Below are positions 41,103 through 47,861 of a stretch of DNA of 64,000 bases, in pieces. Each line of letters starts with the position of its first letter. Position 1 is the first letter of the stretch. The DNA is from a virus. The notes below the pieces were generated by a model. That model did not search any database. It was not told the origin of the DNA and saw only the letters and a program-made list of their open reading frames with translations. A program made the position numbers and the translations under genes. The stretch is taken from positions 1-64,000 of the IMG/VR virus record IMGVR_UViG_3300037247_001169. One strand, given 5' to 3'.

Positions 41103-42029
41103 GGAGTCCCTAGAAGTCGTAGATTGGGAATTGGTGGGCGGGGGGTAAGTACAGGGGGGTAGCGCCTCGCGCGATGGGGGGTGTACTTTGGTTTTCGCTG
41201 GCGGGCTTGGAGTCCCATCGACTTTTGGCGCTTGTTATCAGCCCGACCGTCGATATTGGCCTGGAATCGATGATCCTGCGCCAATACTACGTCCCATAAG
41301 GCATAATACGTCACATTCGATTATCTGGACGTGACCGGGTGGCGATTGTGCCCACGGCGAAGTGGTTGGGTCGCATTGAACATAGCTCTCCATGCCCCTG
41401 CCTCCGATGCGCCCTTCATGCGCCCTTCATAGCAGACTGTCCTGCGTCCAAGCGCGCCCATGCTCGCCATTGCCACACTGTAGACTGATGGGGAACGGGG
41501 TGGAAACGTCCAGCTTTGTCCAGCTTCACCCACATCCAGGCTGTATCCAGGGTACTTTTGGTCATCCGTTGTCCAGCTTTGTCCAACTGCGCCCACCTGG
41601 ATGATTCGACTTGTGCTTCGTTACGTGCGCACCCGTTCCCAGGGCCAGTGTCCATTATCGACACACACTGGCATGTCGCGGGGCGACCGGCTTTCGCCGG
41701 GCTGGAGTTGTTACGGTAAGCGCACTCCAGGTGCCATGTTCCGATAACGCTCCTAAATTACGCCGGAGCGTCTAGGCTGGGCGTGCTCGGTTGCGTGGGA
41801 TCGGTGCGGGCTTCCAGGCTCAACAGCTATGGGCCTTGCGGCGCTCCGCTGCCTGTTGCCTGGTTACTCATAGACCGTCCTGCATCCGCCATTGTGGCCC
41901 GTTCGAGCTGGGCCGATTAACTACCAGGTGGCGGGCTTCGTCCCGGCCACAACAGGGCTATCCGGGCCTTCGCCTGCCCTGCATTCGTCCTACCCACAAC
42001 CCGCCTGGTAGGCCTACGCCTGCGCAATG
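41103..42029. other. Intergenic region with degenerate repeats
   Basis: About 0.9 kb without a convincing gene. Three related segments begin at 41439, 41508 and 41571, each GTCC-N3-4-GTCCA followed by GC-rich CNCCCAC; the last two share GTCCAGCTTTGTCCA. Composition is rich in CCA/GCC words. An origin or recombination site is possible but not demonstrated. Confidence 0.4.
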
Positions 42030-42119
42030 AAAAGCCCCGCGAAGCATGGTCAGTGGTCTGCGGGGCTGAAGTAGTGGCAATGCCACCACGTTCAAGGCTA
42101 GATTGTAGCCACTGACCAT
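42028..42119 (-). ncRNA. Probable 90-nt phage small RNA (RNA 1) with terminator
   Basis: Starts near 42119, 7 bases from a TAGGCT -10 box, and ends at an intrinsic terminator: AGCCCCGC (42067-42060) pairs with GCGGGGCT (42040-42033), then TTTTCATT. The first bases (ATGGTCAGTGG) are complementary to CCACTGACCAT inside the terminator loop, so a pseudoknot or alternative fold is expected. A further hairpin (GTGGCA-TTGCCAC region) lies between. No credible open frame. Architecture repeats at 54302-54390. Confidence 0.6.
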
Positions 42120-42125
42120 GCCTCA

Positions 42126-42154
42126 AGCCTACACCACGATGTGACGTTTGTCAA
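42126..42154 (-). promoter_or_regulatory. Promoter of RNA 1
   Basis: Minus strand TTGACA (42154-42149), 17-base spacer, TAGGCT (42131-42126). Near-consensus -35 and spacing. The segment CCATGCCTCAAGCCTAC (plus strand, 42116-42132) is repeated exactly at 44989-45005 over another promoter. Divergent to the plus promoter at 42242-42269. Confidence 0.7.
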
Positions 42155-42241
42155 ATCAGTGTTATCCTGGCGCCCCGATCATGGGTTTCGTGTGCTTTAA
42201 CACCGATTAACGGTCAATTCCACATTTTTATGGGAATCCAC

Positions 42242-42287
42242 TTGACCTGAGTAACAAGTGTTGTATACTTCATTTGTGAGTAACGAG
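42242..42287 (+). promoter_or_regulatory. Plus-strand promoter flanked by direct repeats
   Basis: TTGACC (42242-42247), 16-base spacer, TATACT (42264-42269), then AGGAG before the first gene. GAGTAACAAG (42249-42258) and GAGTAACGAG (42278-42287) lie 29 bp apart on either side of the -10 box, well placed as operator half-sites. It drives the 42.3-44.75 kb operon. Confidence 0.7.
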
Positions 42288-42306
42288 TCTTTTAGGAGTT
42301 GTGACG

Positions 42307-42489
42307 ATGACAGCAAAGCTAATCGACGTCGTGTATTCTCCGGAACACTGGAATCAGAACTGTGGTTCCATGATCCCCGAGGCGTGGGAGGCGCTCGTTG
42401 ACACTGGCGACGGTGTGTGTCGCGTGTTTGGGCATACCCGCGATGAAGCACTGACGAGCGCCGGAACGGAATTCCCTGAGATCCAATGA
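42307..42489 (+). CDS. First gene of the plus operon, 60 aa
   Basis: MTAKLIDVVYSPEHW...; AGGAG lies upstream of ATG 42307. Acidic with two cysteines and a C-terminal TRDEALTSAGTEFPEI helix. Expected to be made early and strongly from the promoter at 42242. Function unknown. Confidence 0.65.
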   Translation: MTAKLIDVVYSPEHWNQNCGSMIPEAWEALVDTGDGVCRVFGHTRDEALTSAGTEFPEIQ

Positions 42490-42561
42490 ACAAACGTAGT
42501 GGCCCGCGACGGCGTGACGTCCGGGCCGTGGCCAGTACCAAACTGTGAGGAGATACTGACA

Positions 42562-42855
42562 ATGGCAAGTCTACTTCAAACAGCCGACGGTCGCATGGTC
42601 AAAGTCGGCGACAAGGTCTATTTCTACTGGGGTGGCGTGGACGCTCGCACCCAGAAAGCACGGGTTACACATGGGGTGGTCGAGGCCGTCACCCAACGGT
42701 CGCTCATGCTGATTATCCGACGCCACACCGGCAAGTGCAGTTCTCGGCACGCTTGGCACGTCTTTACGACGCGCGAAGTATTGGAAGCTGACCGCAAAAA
42801 TACTCCGTTCGAGCGCGTCAAGCGGTCCCGTGTCACCGGAAAGTCGGTGTCGTGA
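42562..42855 (+). CDS. Hypothetical beta-barrel-like protein, 97 aa
   Basis: Start MASLLQTADGRMV has GGAG at proper distance. The pattern GRMVKVGDKVYFYWGG..RVTHGVVEAVTQRSLML is that of a small SH3- or KOW-like beta barrel, followed by a basic C-terminus (ERVKRSRVTGKS). RNA or DNA binding is possible. Confidence 0.65.
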   Translation: MASLLQTADGRMVKVGDKVYFYWGGVDARTQKARVTHGVVEAVTQRSLMLIIRRHTGKCSSRHAWHVFTTREVLEADRKNTPFERVKRSRVTGKSVS

Positions 42856-42983
42856 TGACGCTCAAGCGACGAACCAGATGGAAGCGTGTCATCCGTTTAC
42901 CATTGCTCACATGGAAACTCTACCAAATCGAACACCTCAGCCTGTGGATGGCGTTCCGGTTTGCATGGCTGACGTTGAAATAG
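42855..42983 (+). CDS. Small basic/aromatic peptide, 42 aa
   Basis: Begins MTLKRRTRWKRVIRLPLLTW, overlapping the previous stop as TGATG, and ends AFRFAWLTLK. Basic front with amphipathic aromatic helix; may associate with membranes. Supported by the overlap but not by homology. Confidence 0.5.
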   Translation: MTLKRRTRWKRVIRLPLLTWKLYQIEHLSLWMAFRFAWLTLK

Positions 42984-43063
42984 AATCACTGCCCGCGCGC
43001 CGCACGAACGGCCGCGGGTGGAATATCGTTCGCGGGTGCTCCTGTCGCGAGCTTCGAGCGTGA
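42911..43063 (+). CDS. Doubtful overlapping small gene
   Basis: A 50-aa frame (METLPNRTPQPVDGVPV...) overlaps the peptide above. Just beyond, another frame (to 43148) encodes VVRMLKLAVEREGTARQRYQ, which looks like a real C-terminus. A frameshift in a single gene could join them. The assignment stays open. Confidence 0.35.
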   Translation: METLPNRTPQPVDGVPVCMADVEIESLPARRTNGRGWNIVRGCSCRELRA

Positions 43064-43190
43064 CGATGTGGTACGAATGCTGAAGCTCGCAGTCGAACGA
43101 GAAGGCACGGCGCGCCAACGATACCAAGACCTCGTGAGTAAGTTTTAGGGGCCAATCAGCCGCCCCGGCGGCGATTTACGGAGGAGTATT

Positions 43191-43445
43191 GTGAGACGCA
43201 ACCAACGCTACTACATGGCCAACGGATTCCACCACACCGAGACCTACGTGGTCGCCAAGCGCGGCCGCGTGTCGACTGCGGCCATGATTGCAGCGGAGAA
43301 GCGGCTGTGCAAACAGGACGATTGCAAGTGCGGCATGAGTGAGGCCAGTAATCCAACCGACGGCCAGCGTCACGGGATACAGGGCGAGCCAGAGCTGTGT
43401 CTGGTGAATGATGGCGGCGGGTACTGGCGATTGGAACGACGTTAG
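43191..43445 (+). CDS. Basic Cys/His protein, 84 aa
   Basis: GTG start at 43191 with GGAGGAG upstream. Contains KRLCKQDDCKCGMSE, a three-cysteine metal-like site, and a C-terminal GGGYWRLERR. The leader GGCGGCGATTTACGGAGGA is repeated before the next gene (about 43460), so both may share translational control. Function unknown. Confidence 0.65.
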   Translation: MRRNQRYYMANGFHHTETYVVAKRGRVSTAAMIAAEKRLCKQDDCKCGMSEASNPTDGQRHGIQGEPELCLVNDGGGYWRLERR

Positions 43446-43484
43446 GACCAGCCGCACGGCGGCGATTTACGGAGGAACGATGTG

Positions 43485-43853
43485 ATGACGACAGAAGCAG
43501 AGAAACCGATTGAAGTCCTGCGGCAAAAACGCAACCTGGAATCCGGCGAAACGGTGCTACTACGCACGGGAATCGAAGAAGTGAAGCCGCTCGTGAAGAT
43601 TACGATGGTTATCCTAAAGCGGCTGTACGAAGAGAAGCCGATCGTCCTCTACGAGCTTGCCCAGCTCTGCCGTGACCGTGACCACGAACCATGGGGCAAG
43701 TGCGGCGATGATCTCGTCGAGAGAAAACTGATTCAGAAAACAGAAAACGGCTATCATGTCCACGACTCCATTCGCAACATCGTCTTGGCTGCGATCGACG
43801 GCGAAGGTGTGGATATGGTACTCCGCTCACCGTTGGCGCCGAAAGACCCCTAA
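43485..43853 (+). CDS. Winged-helix-like protein, 122 aa
   Basis: Middle part (ITMVILKRLYEEKPIVLYELAQLC, then DDLVERKLIQKTENGYHVHD) fits a small winged-helix domain with a beta wing. Possibly a transcription regulator of this operon or of the phage genes. ATG 43485 follows a GTG in frame; GGAGGAA lies upstream. Confidence 0.6.
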   Translation: MTTEAEKPIEVLRQKRNLESGETVLLRTGIEEVKPLVKITMVILKRLYEEKPIVLYELAQLCRDRDHEPWGKCGDDLVERKLIQKTENGYHVHDSIRNIVLAAIDGEGVDMVLRSPLAPKDP

Positions 43854-43882
43854 CCAGCCGCCCCGCGGCAAGGAGACGAATC

Positions 43883-44020
43883 ATGGATTGGAACTTCGGA
43901 AGATGGGTATCGAGCATGACCTGGCCGGGCATTGTCGCCTGGCTGTCGATGGTCATGCATACGTACCAGCAGCACGGCCCGCCGTGGGACGTGTTCAACT
44001 TCATCGGGGGAGGACCATGA
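43883..44020 (+). CDS. Small tryptophan-rich peptide, 45 aa
   Basis: Begins MDWNFGRWVSSMTWPGIVAW. AAGGAG precedes ATG 43883 and the stop overlaps the next start (ATGA). An amphipathic or membrane-touching helix is likely; no family. Confidence 0.5.
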   Translation: MDWNFGRWVSSMTWPGIVAWLSMVMHTYQQHGPPWDVFNFIGGGP

Positions 44021-44295
44021 ACGAAGCAACAATCAAAGTGACGTCACTCTGCGGCTGTGCGTGGGAAGCACGGGTCGACCCCGATACCCTGCTCGACACT
44101 ACCGTCCGGGTTGACCTTGTGTGCCCCACGCACGGCAAGCTCGGGGTGAGACTCGAGCTGACGAGCCCAGCCAACGTTGACCTGCTGACTGCGTGCAAGG
44201 TCGCGCGAGAATGTCTGTTGAATGGCAGTCCGCCCGGGGTGCCGCTATTGGCCACCGAAGCCGCCATCGCCAAGGCCGAAGGAGGAACGCCATGA
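44017..44295 (+). CDS. Hypothetical protein, 92 aa
   Basis: Two-part protein: CGCAWEARVDPDT beta front and a C-terminal segment DLLTACKVARECLLNG...AAIAKAEG. The C-terminal segment recurs in the next gene (DLLAACKAFMSG...AAIAKAE), a tail seen in many small phage proteins. Confidence 0.65.
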   Translation: MNEATIKVTSLCGCAWEARVDPDTLLDTTVRVDLVCPTHGKLGVRLELTSPANVDLLTACKVARECLLNGSPPGVPLLATEAAIAKAEGGTP

Positions 44296-44501
44296 GCAAG
44301 CAAACTTTCCCGCACACGAACTACGATTGCGGCTGTCAATTTGTCCCGCGTGACGACGGTTGGGCGATTTGGACTATGTGCCCGCTGCACGAGGCCGCCC
44401 CCGACCTGCTGGCAGCGTGCAAGGCGTTCATGTCCGGCCCACCAGCGGGCGTAGTCGGAAAGATGCGGGCCGCCATCGCCAAGGCCGAGCCCGACGCATG
44501 A
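44292..44501 (+). CDS. Hypothetical protein, 69 aa
   Basis: MSKQTFPHTNYDCGCQF..., with CGC and MCPLHEAAPDLLAACK, related at its C-terminus to the previous gene. GGAGGAA upstream; ATGA overlap with the next gene. Unknown function. Confidence 0.65.
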   Translation: MSKQTFPHTNYDCGCQFVPRDDGWAIWTMCPLHEAAPDLLAACKAFMSGPPAGVVGKMRAAIAKAEPDA

Positions 44502-44752
44502 CCGGCAACCCCCACAAGAAAATGGGTCCGGCCCCGATCGAAGGGGAATACCTCACCAAACAGCAGATGATTCGGTTAGACCCGACGCTCGAGGAGGCGA
44601 TTGTCAATCGCGCAGGACAACGGTCGTTCGCCGCATGGATCAGGTGGGCGGCAAGACGGGCGCTGGGTCTACCCGAACGCCAGCCGGAGCCCCGCGCCGA
44701 CAGCAGCGAGGATGGCGGCCGCAAAGACCCCTCGGAGCCAACGGCGGTTTGA
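44498..44752 (+). CDS. Ribbon-helix-helix-like protein, 84 aa
   Basis: MIRLDPTLEEAIVNRAGQ followed by SFAAWIRWAARRAL has the pattern of a CopG/Arc ribbon-helix-helix DNA-binding domain, then an acidic/polar tail. A repressor of the divergent promoters near 42.2 kb is possible. Its 3' end runs antisense into the holin-like gene by 84 bases. Confidence 0.55.
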   Translation: MTGNPHKKMGPAPIEGEYLTKQQMIRLDPTLEEAIVNRAGQRSFAAWIRWAARRALGLPERQPEPRADSSEDGGRKDPSEPTAV

Positions 44753-44992
44753 CGTCTGGTCCACTTCGTGCTCGTCGCGCGACTCCTCGAGGCTGGCTGT
44801 CCGCGCCATCAGGCCGAGTTTGTCATTGTACCCGCGAATCGCCTTGTCGATCCGGTGGACCGTGGCCTTAATCTCCTCCGTGTCCTTTGTCAACGTCCCG
44901 ATACCAGCTTCCAACATCGAGATCCGGCGGATGTGGTCCATGACCTGGTCACTGCTCGCGCCACAGCTCGGCGTTGATGGTGCTTTCGCCAT
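44669..44992 (-). CDS. Coiled-coil protein with C-terminal helix, holin-like (XhlA type)
   Basis: 107 aa. A heptad region (about 15-75, MLEAGIGTLTKDTEEIK, then IDKAIRGYNDKLGL) ends in a C-terminal membrane helix (WLRGVFAAAILAAVGAGLRL), the layout of XhlA-type phage holin/haemolysin proteins. It starts directly at a TAGGCT promoter without a leader. Adjacent to array 1. Confidence 0.55.
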   Translation of the reverse strand: MAKAPSTPSCGASSDQVMDHIRRISMLEAGIGTLTKDTEEIKATVHRIDKAIRGYNDKLGLMARTASLEESRDEHEVDQTSNRRWLRGVFAAAILAAVGAGLRLAFG

Positions 44993-44998
44993 GCCTCA

Positions 44999-45027
44999 AG
45001 CCTACCTCATGTACGGATTCGGGTCAA
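44999..45027 (-). promoter_or_regulatory. Promoter of the holin-like gene
   Basis: Minus strand TTGACC (45027-45022), 17-base spacer, TAGGCT (45004-44999), then seven bases to ATG 44992. Shares the 17-base -10 segment with the RNA 1 promoter at 42126-42154. A leaderless transcript is predicted. Confidence 0.65.
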
Positions 45028-45060
45028 GTTGGGCTGGAACCGAAACCCGCTCGTACCTTT

Positions 45061-45665
45061 TGGTTGCCTCGCTGAGAGTGGCACACTCGAGCCTTTTGGT
45101 TGGCTTCCGGTTTTTGACTCGCTTCCGCCAGATGGTTGACTCCGGCATTCTGGCTCGCTCGGGATCAGTGGGTGCCTGATGAAGCGTGGCTCGCTCCGCG
45201 GCTCTGGTTGCCTAAGTCCTCTGTGGCACGCTTGACTCGTGTGGGTCCCTTCTGAATCATGGCTCGCTTACGCAGCTTGGGTGTCTACTGGCGAATGGCT
45301 CGCTCGGCTCGCCCTGGTTGCCTTGTACAGCGTGGCTCGCTCCGAGATTGTGGGCGCCTTCGTCTATCTGGCTCGCTTGTATTCGATGGTCGCCTTGCTT
45401 ATTCTGGCTCGCTCCGATCTTCTGGTTGCCTCTCAACGTTTGGCTCGCTCTCACCGAATGGGTGGCTGTTTCGGCCTGGCTCGCTTACGCTCTGTGGTTG
45501 CCTGAGTCATCATGGCTCGCTCCCGCGTCCTGGTGGTCTCGGAAAAACTGGCTCGCTCCCGCGCGTTGGTTGTCTCAATCCGCTTGGCTCGCTTACTGTA
45601 CCTGGTTGTCTGTGCTGCACTGGCTCGCTCGTCACAAATGGTCGCCTTTCGCGCCATGGCTACGC
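45061..45665. repeat. TIGR array 1 (dual-repeat, 9-nt spacers)
   Basis: On the plus strand TGGCTCGCT (A) and TGGTTGCCT (B) alternate, each followed by a 9-base spacer, so one A-spacer-B-spacer unit is 36 bases. I count 17 A and 17 B copies and 33 spacers; two spacers are 10 bases (45214-45223, 45305-45314). A copies are almost invariant in the middle of the array, B copies vary (TGGTCGCCT, TGGGTGCCT, TGGTTGTCT). Ends are degenerate (TGGCACACT, TGACTCGCT on the left; TGGCTACGC at 45657 covers the tas stop codon). Confidence 0.9.
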
Positions 45666-46703
45666 AACGTGAACCTTGCCCAGCTTAGCCTCCGAGTACG
45701 GCGGGGCAACCTCCAGACCCTCAATCTCCCGCCATGCCTTGTACAGATCGATCAGGAACATCTTGATCATGTACCGGATGGCCATGTTGTGGCGCCTCAG
45801 CTTGGACGTCACAATGTGGCCGTCCTCATCCTTTTTCTTGTCGTTGTGGATGCCGTACTTCGTGTGAGACTCCATCCGGTGCTTGTAGTCGTAGTAGACC
45901 TTCGCGTAGGGCGAATCGCCAGCACGAAGGAACGACGCCCCGAGCACTCCCACGAGCTTCGTTTTCAAGAACGGGTTGAACGTGATGCCCATGCGGGTCG
46001 CGGGCTTCCCGTCCTTGTCCTTGTATTCGACCTCGCGCAAGTGCTCCTTTTTCTTCGATCGGCCGCTGCTCGCCGCCTGGTAGCGAGCTACCGACAGATC
46101 GTCAACGATCAGCAGAAACCCGTTGCCATGCTCAGACATCTTGGCGTTGGGCGGTGGGCCGATGAAGGCCCTTGGGACCGTCACGTCTTCCGTGAACGTC
46201 TCCACAAGAGTCCAGTAGGTTACGCAATCAAGCCCAGCGTAGGCCCACATGCTCGACGGATACCGCGCCTTGTGGATGTCGAACTCGCTGACGATGACAC
46301 CGGCCATTGCCGGGCCGACTCCCTTGACCTTCAACAGGAACTCATTCCAGATTGCGAATTCCGTCAGAATCCTGCCTAACCTGGAGAAATGGTCCGTCTC
46401 GGCTTTCTCCAGGCCGACGTATTGGGCCAGCAGACACAACTCCGTGTACGTGCTGATCACCTCGTCGCCCTTGAACGTCGCTTGCCTCGGGAACGTCGTC
46501 ACGCCGTCCGTCAGCTTCTTGTACCGCATACGAAGATCGGCGAGTACCGCTTTGGCGTCCTCTTCGATCTCCTCTTCTTTCTCGCCCGGCTTCTGGCCGA
46601 GCTTCGCCTTGAAGTTTCCTACGATCCGATTGCCCATCTGGATTCTGAGCTTTTGGATGTCGTAGGCTCCGCGGACTACGGTCCGCAATTGTTCACGTTG
46701 CAT
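45660..46703 (-). CDS. tas: Tas-family (Nop-fold) RNA-guide protein, no nuclease domain
   Basis: 347 aa. A central helix-hairpin-helix (KVKGVGPAMAG, residues 125-135) followed by WAYAGL and a C-terminal region (SKLRRHNMAIRYMIKMF, WREIEGL) resemble the C-terminal half of IS110 transposases and the Nop domain of box C/D proteins. The DEDD RuvC-like N-terminus of IS110 is missing, and no HNH or other nuclease motif is seen, so it resembles the nuclease-free TasA type. AGGAG precedes ATG 46703. Flanked on both sides by arrays of 9-base repeats and spacers. Confidence 0.8.
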   Translation of the reverse strand: MQREQLRTVVRGAYDIQKLRIQMGNRIVGNFKAKLGQKPGEKEEEIEEDAKAVLADLRMRYKKLTDGVTTFPRQATFKGDEVISTYTELCLLAQYVGLEKAETDHFSRLGRILTEFAIWNEFLLKVKGVGPAMAGVIVSEFDIHKARYPSSMWAYAGLDCVTYWTLVETFTEDVTVPRAFIGPPPNAKMSEHGNGFLLIVDDLSVARYQAASSGRSKKKEHLREVEYKDKDGKPATRMGITFNPFLKTKLVGVLGASFLRAGDSPYAKVYYDYKHRMESHTKYGIHNDKKKDEDGHIVTSKLRRHNMAIRYMIKMFLIDLYKAWREIEGLEVAPPYSEAKLGKVHVA

Positions 46704-46720
46704 TCCGTTGCTCCTGAAAA

Positions 46721-47231
46721 GGGTTCGCTTTGCCGTTTTGGGTGTCTAGTTTGTGGTGGCTCGCTAATCCGCACTGGGCTCCTCGTGGACTTTGGCACGC
46801 TCATTACTTCCGGTTTCCTCCCAGCACTTGGCTCGCTTAACGCTCATGGCTGTCTTTTAGCTCTTGGCTCGCTCTTGGCTTCTGGTTGCCTCTCAACGTT
46901 TGGCTCGCTTGTCACGCGTGGGTGACTGCAACACTCTGGCTCGCTTCGTACACACGGGCGTCTTGCCTCCAATGGCTCGCTTTCACGCTCTGGTTGTCTA
47001 CGATGACATGGCTCGCTCGTGCTCACTGGGTGCCTTAAGCCAGCTGGCACGCTCTTTTCGGTTGGTTGACTGTACTCGCTTGGCTCGCTCGTGTTCTGTG
47101 GTAGCCTCACGCGCGCTGGCCCACTTGGTCACCTGGTCGCCTTTGCAATTCGGTACGCTTGATGTTCATGGTTGCCTTTCAGATCCTGGCTCGCTAAGTA
47201 GCCTTGGGCGACTCCGAACCTATGGCTCGCT
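46721..47231. repeat. TIGR array 2 (dual-repeat, 9-nt spacers)
   Basis: Same A/B alternation as array 1: 15 A and 14 B copies, 28 spacers, starting from a degenerate GGGTTCGCT just upstream of the tas start. Two spacers next to weak repeats are 8 bases (47126-47133, 47143-47150). More decayed than array 1 (CGGGCGTCT at 46955, CGGTACGCT at 47151). The stretch B-CTCAACGTT-A occurs in both arrays (45423-45449 and 46883-46909). Confidence 0.9.
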
Positions 47232-47273
47232 CACCCGTGCCCCTTCTCCGTCATCCACAGGACCGCCACACCG

Positions 47274-47462
47274 TCAGTCGTCCTCAGCCTCACGCCCCGC
47301 TTGTTCAAGACGCGCTTGGATATATTCGTCCTCGCAGCACGCCATCGCGCCCCAGTCGGGATTCGCCGAGCCGCCAACCGGTTCACGCGTCTTCGTGTCC
47401 ATCGTGTACAACGTGCCGCACTCAGGACAAATCCAAATCTCAGTTGGCGCTTGCCAGATCAT
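47274..47462 (-). CDS. Zinc-ribbon protein, 62 aa
   Basis: WICPECGTLYTMDT and AMACCEDEY give a CPxC...CC pattern of a small zinc ribbon, then a charged helix. It is the last gene before array 2 in the minus-strand operon. Function unknown. Confidence 0.7.
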   Translation of the reverse strand: MIWQAPTEIWICPECGTLYTMDTKTREPVGGSANPDWGAMACCEDEYIQARLEQAGREAEDD

Positions 47463-47465
47463 AGT

Positions 47466-47861
47466 CTACGTCATCCCGCCGTCAGGCGCCGGATTCTCCG
47501 CCCGCACATACGTCCCATCGTTCGTCGGCGCCCGGCGGCGCGCTATCGTCATGTCCCCGGGTCGGCGCTTGACGGCGGGCGCGGGGTTCTCGGGGATTAA
47601 CGCCCAGATTTCGGCCGCATTACATGGGGCGTAGTTGCCAGTACCGTACACGTGCGTGCGCCGGTGGCGGTCACCACTAACTGCGTATCCATCGCGACAC
47701 CACGTGCACACCGCCTTCGCCGCCGCTTCGAGGGCGTTGCGTTGGATGTCGCGGAATTCCTCCAGTGCCACATAGCCGGGGGCAACCCGACGGCCTGCAA
47801 TCCATCGCCCTCTGGAGAATTTGCTACTCCACTCCTTCGCCGTTACCAGCCCGGTCGTCAT
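47466..47861 (-). CDS. Hypothetical protein, paralogue of 47858-48181
   Basis: 131 aa. Middle (EFRDIQRNALEAAAKAVCTWC) and end (CNAAEIWALIPENPAP) match the next gene (TVRDIQRNVAQHWLERAAEA; CADAIRKLIPKDPAP). Two CxxC-like sites. ATGA overlap with its paralogue. Unknown function. Confidence 0.7.
   Translation of the reverse strand: MTTGLVTAKEWSSKFSRGRWIAGRRVAPGYVALEEFRDIQRNALEAAAKAVCTWCRDGYAVSGDRHRRTHVYGTGNYAPCNAAEIWALIPENPAPAVKRRPGDMTIARRRAPTNDGTYVRAENPAPDGGMT

Noticed and set aside
41078-41314. 78-aa minus-strand frame in the intergenic region
   Set aside because: No ribosome site, no homologue, overlaps a likely promoter; proline/arginine-rich as random GC-rich DNA often is.
45318-46379. 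353-aa plus-strand frame across array 1 and tas
   Set aside because: It translates the repeats into a tandem Trp/Leu/Ala pattern and then antisense of tas. It is a by-product of the 9-base periodicity.
45660-46703. IS110-family transposase
   Set aside because: The C-terminal half is similar, but the N-terminal DEDD domain is missing and no element ends are visible. Long arrays on both sides fit a guide-RNA protein better.
45061-47231. CRISPR array
   Set aside because: Repeats are two alternating 9-base words with 9-base spacers, far shorter than CRISPR repeats and spacers, and no Cas gene is nearby.
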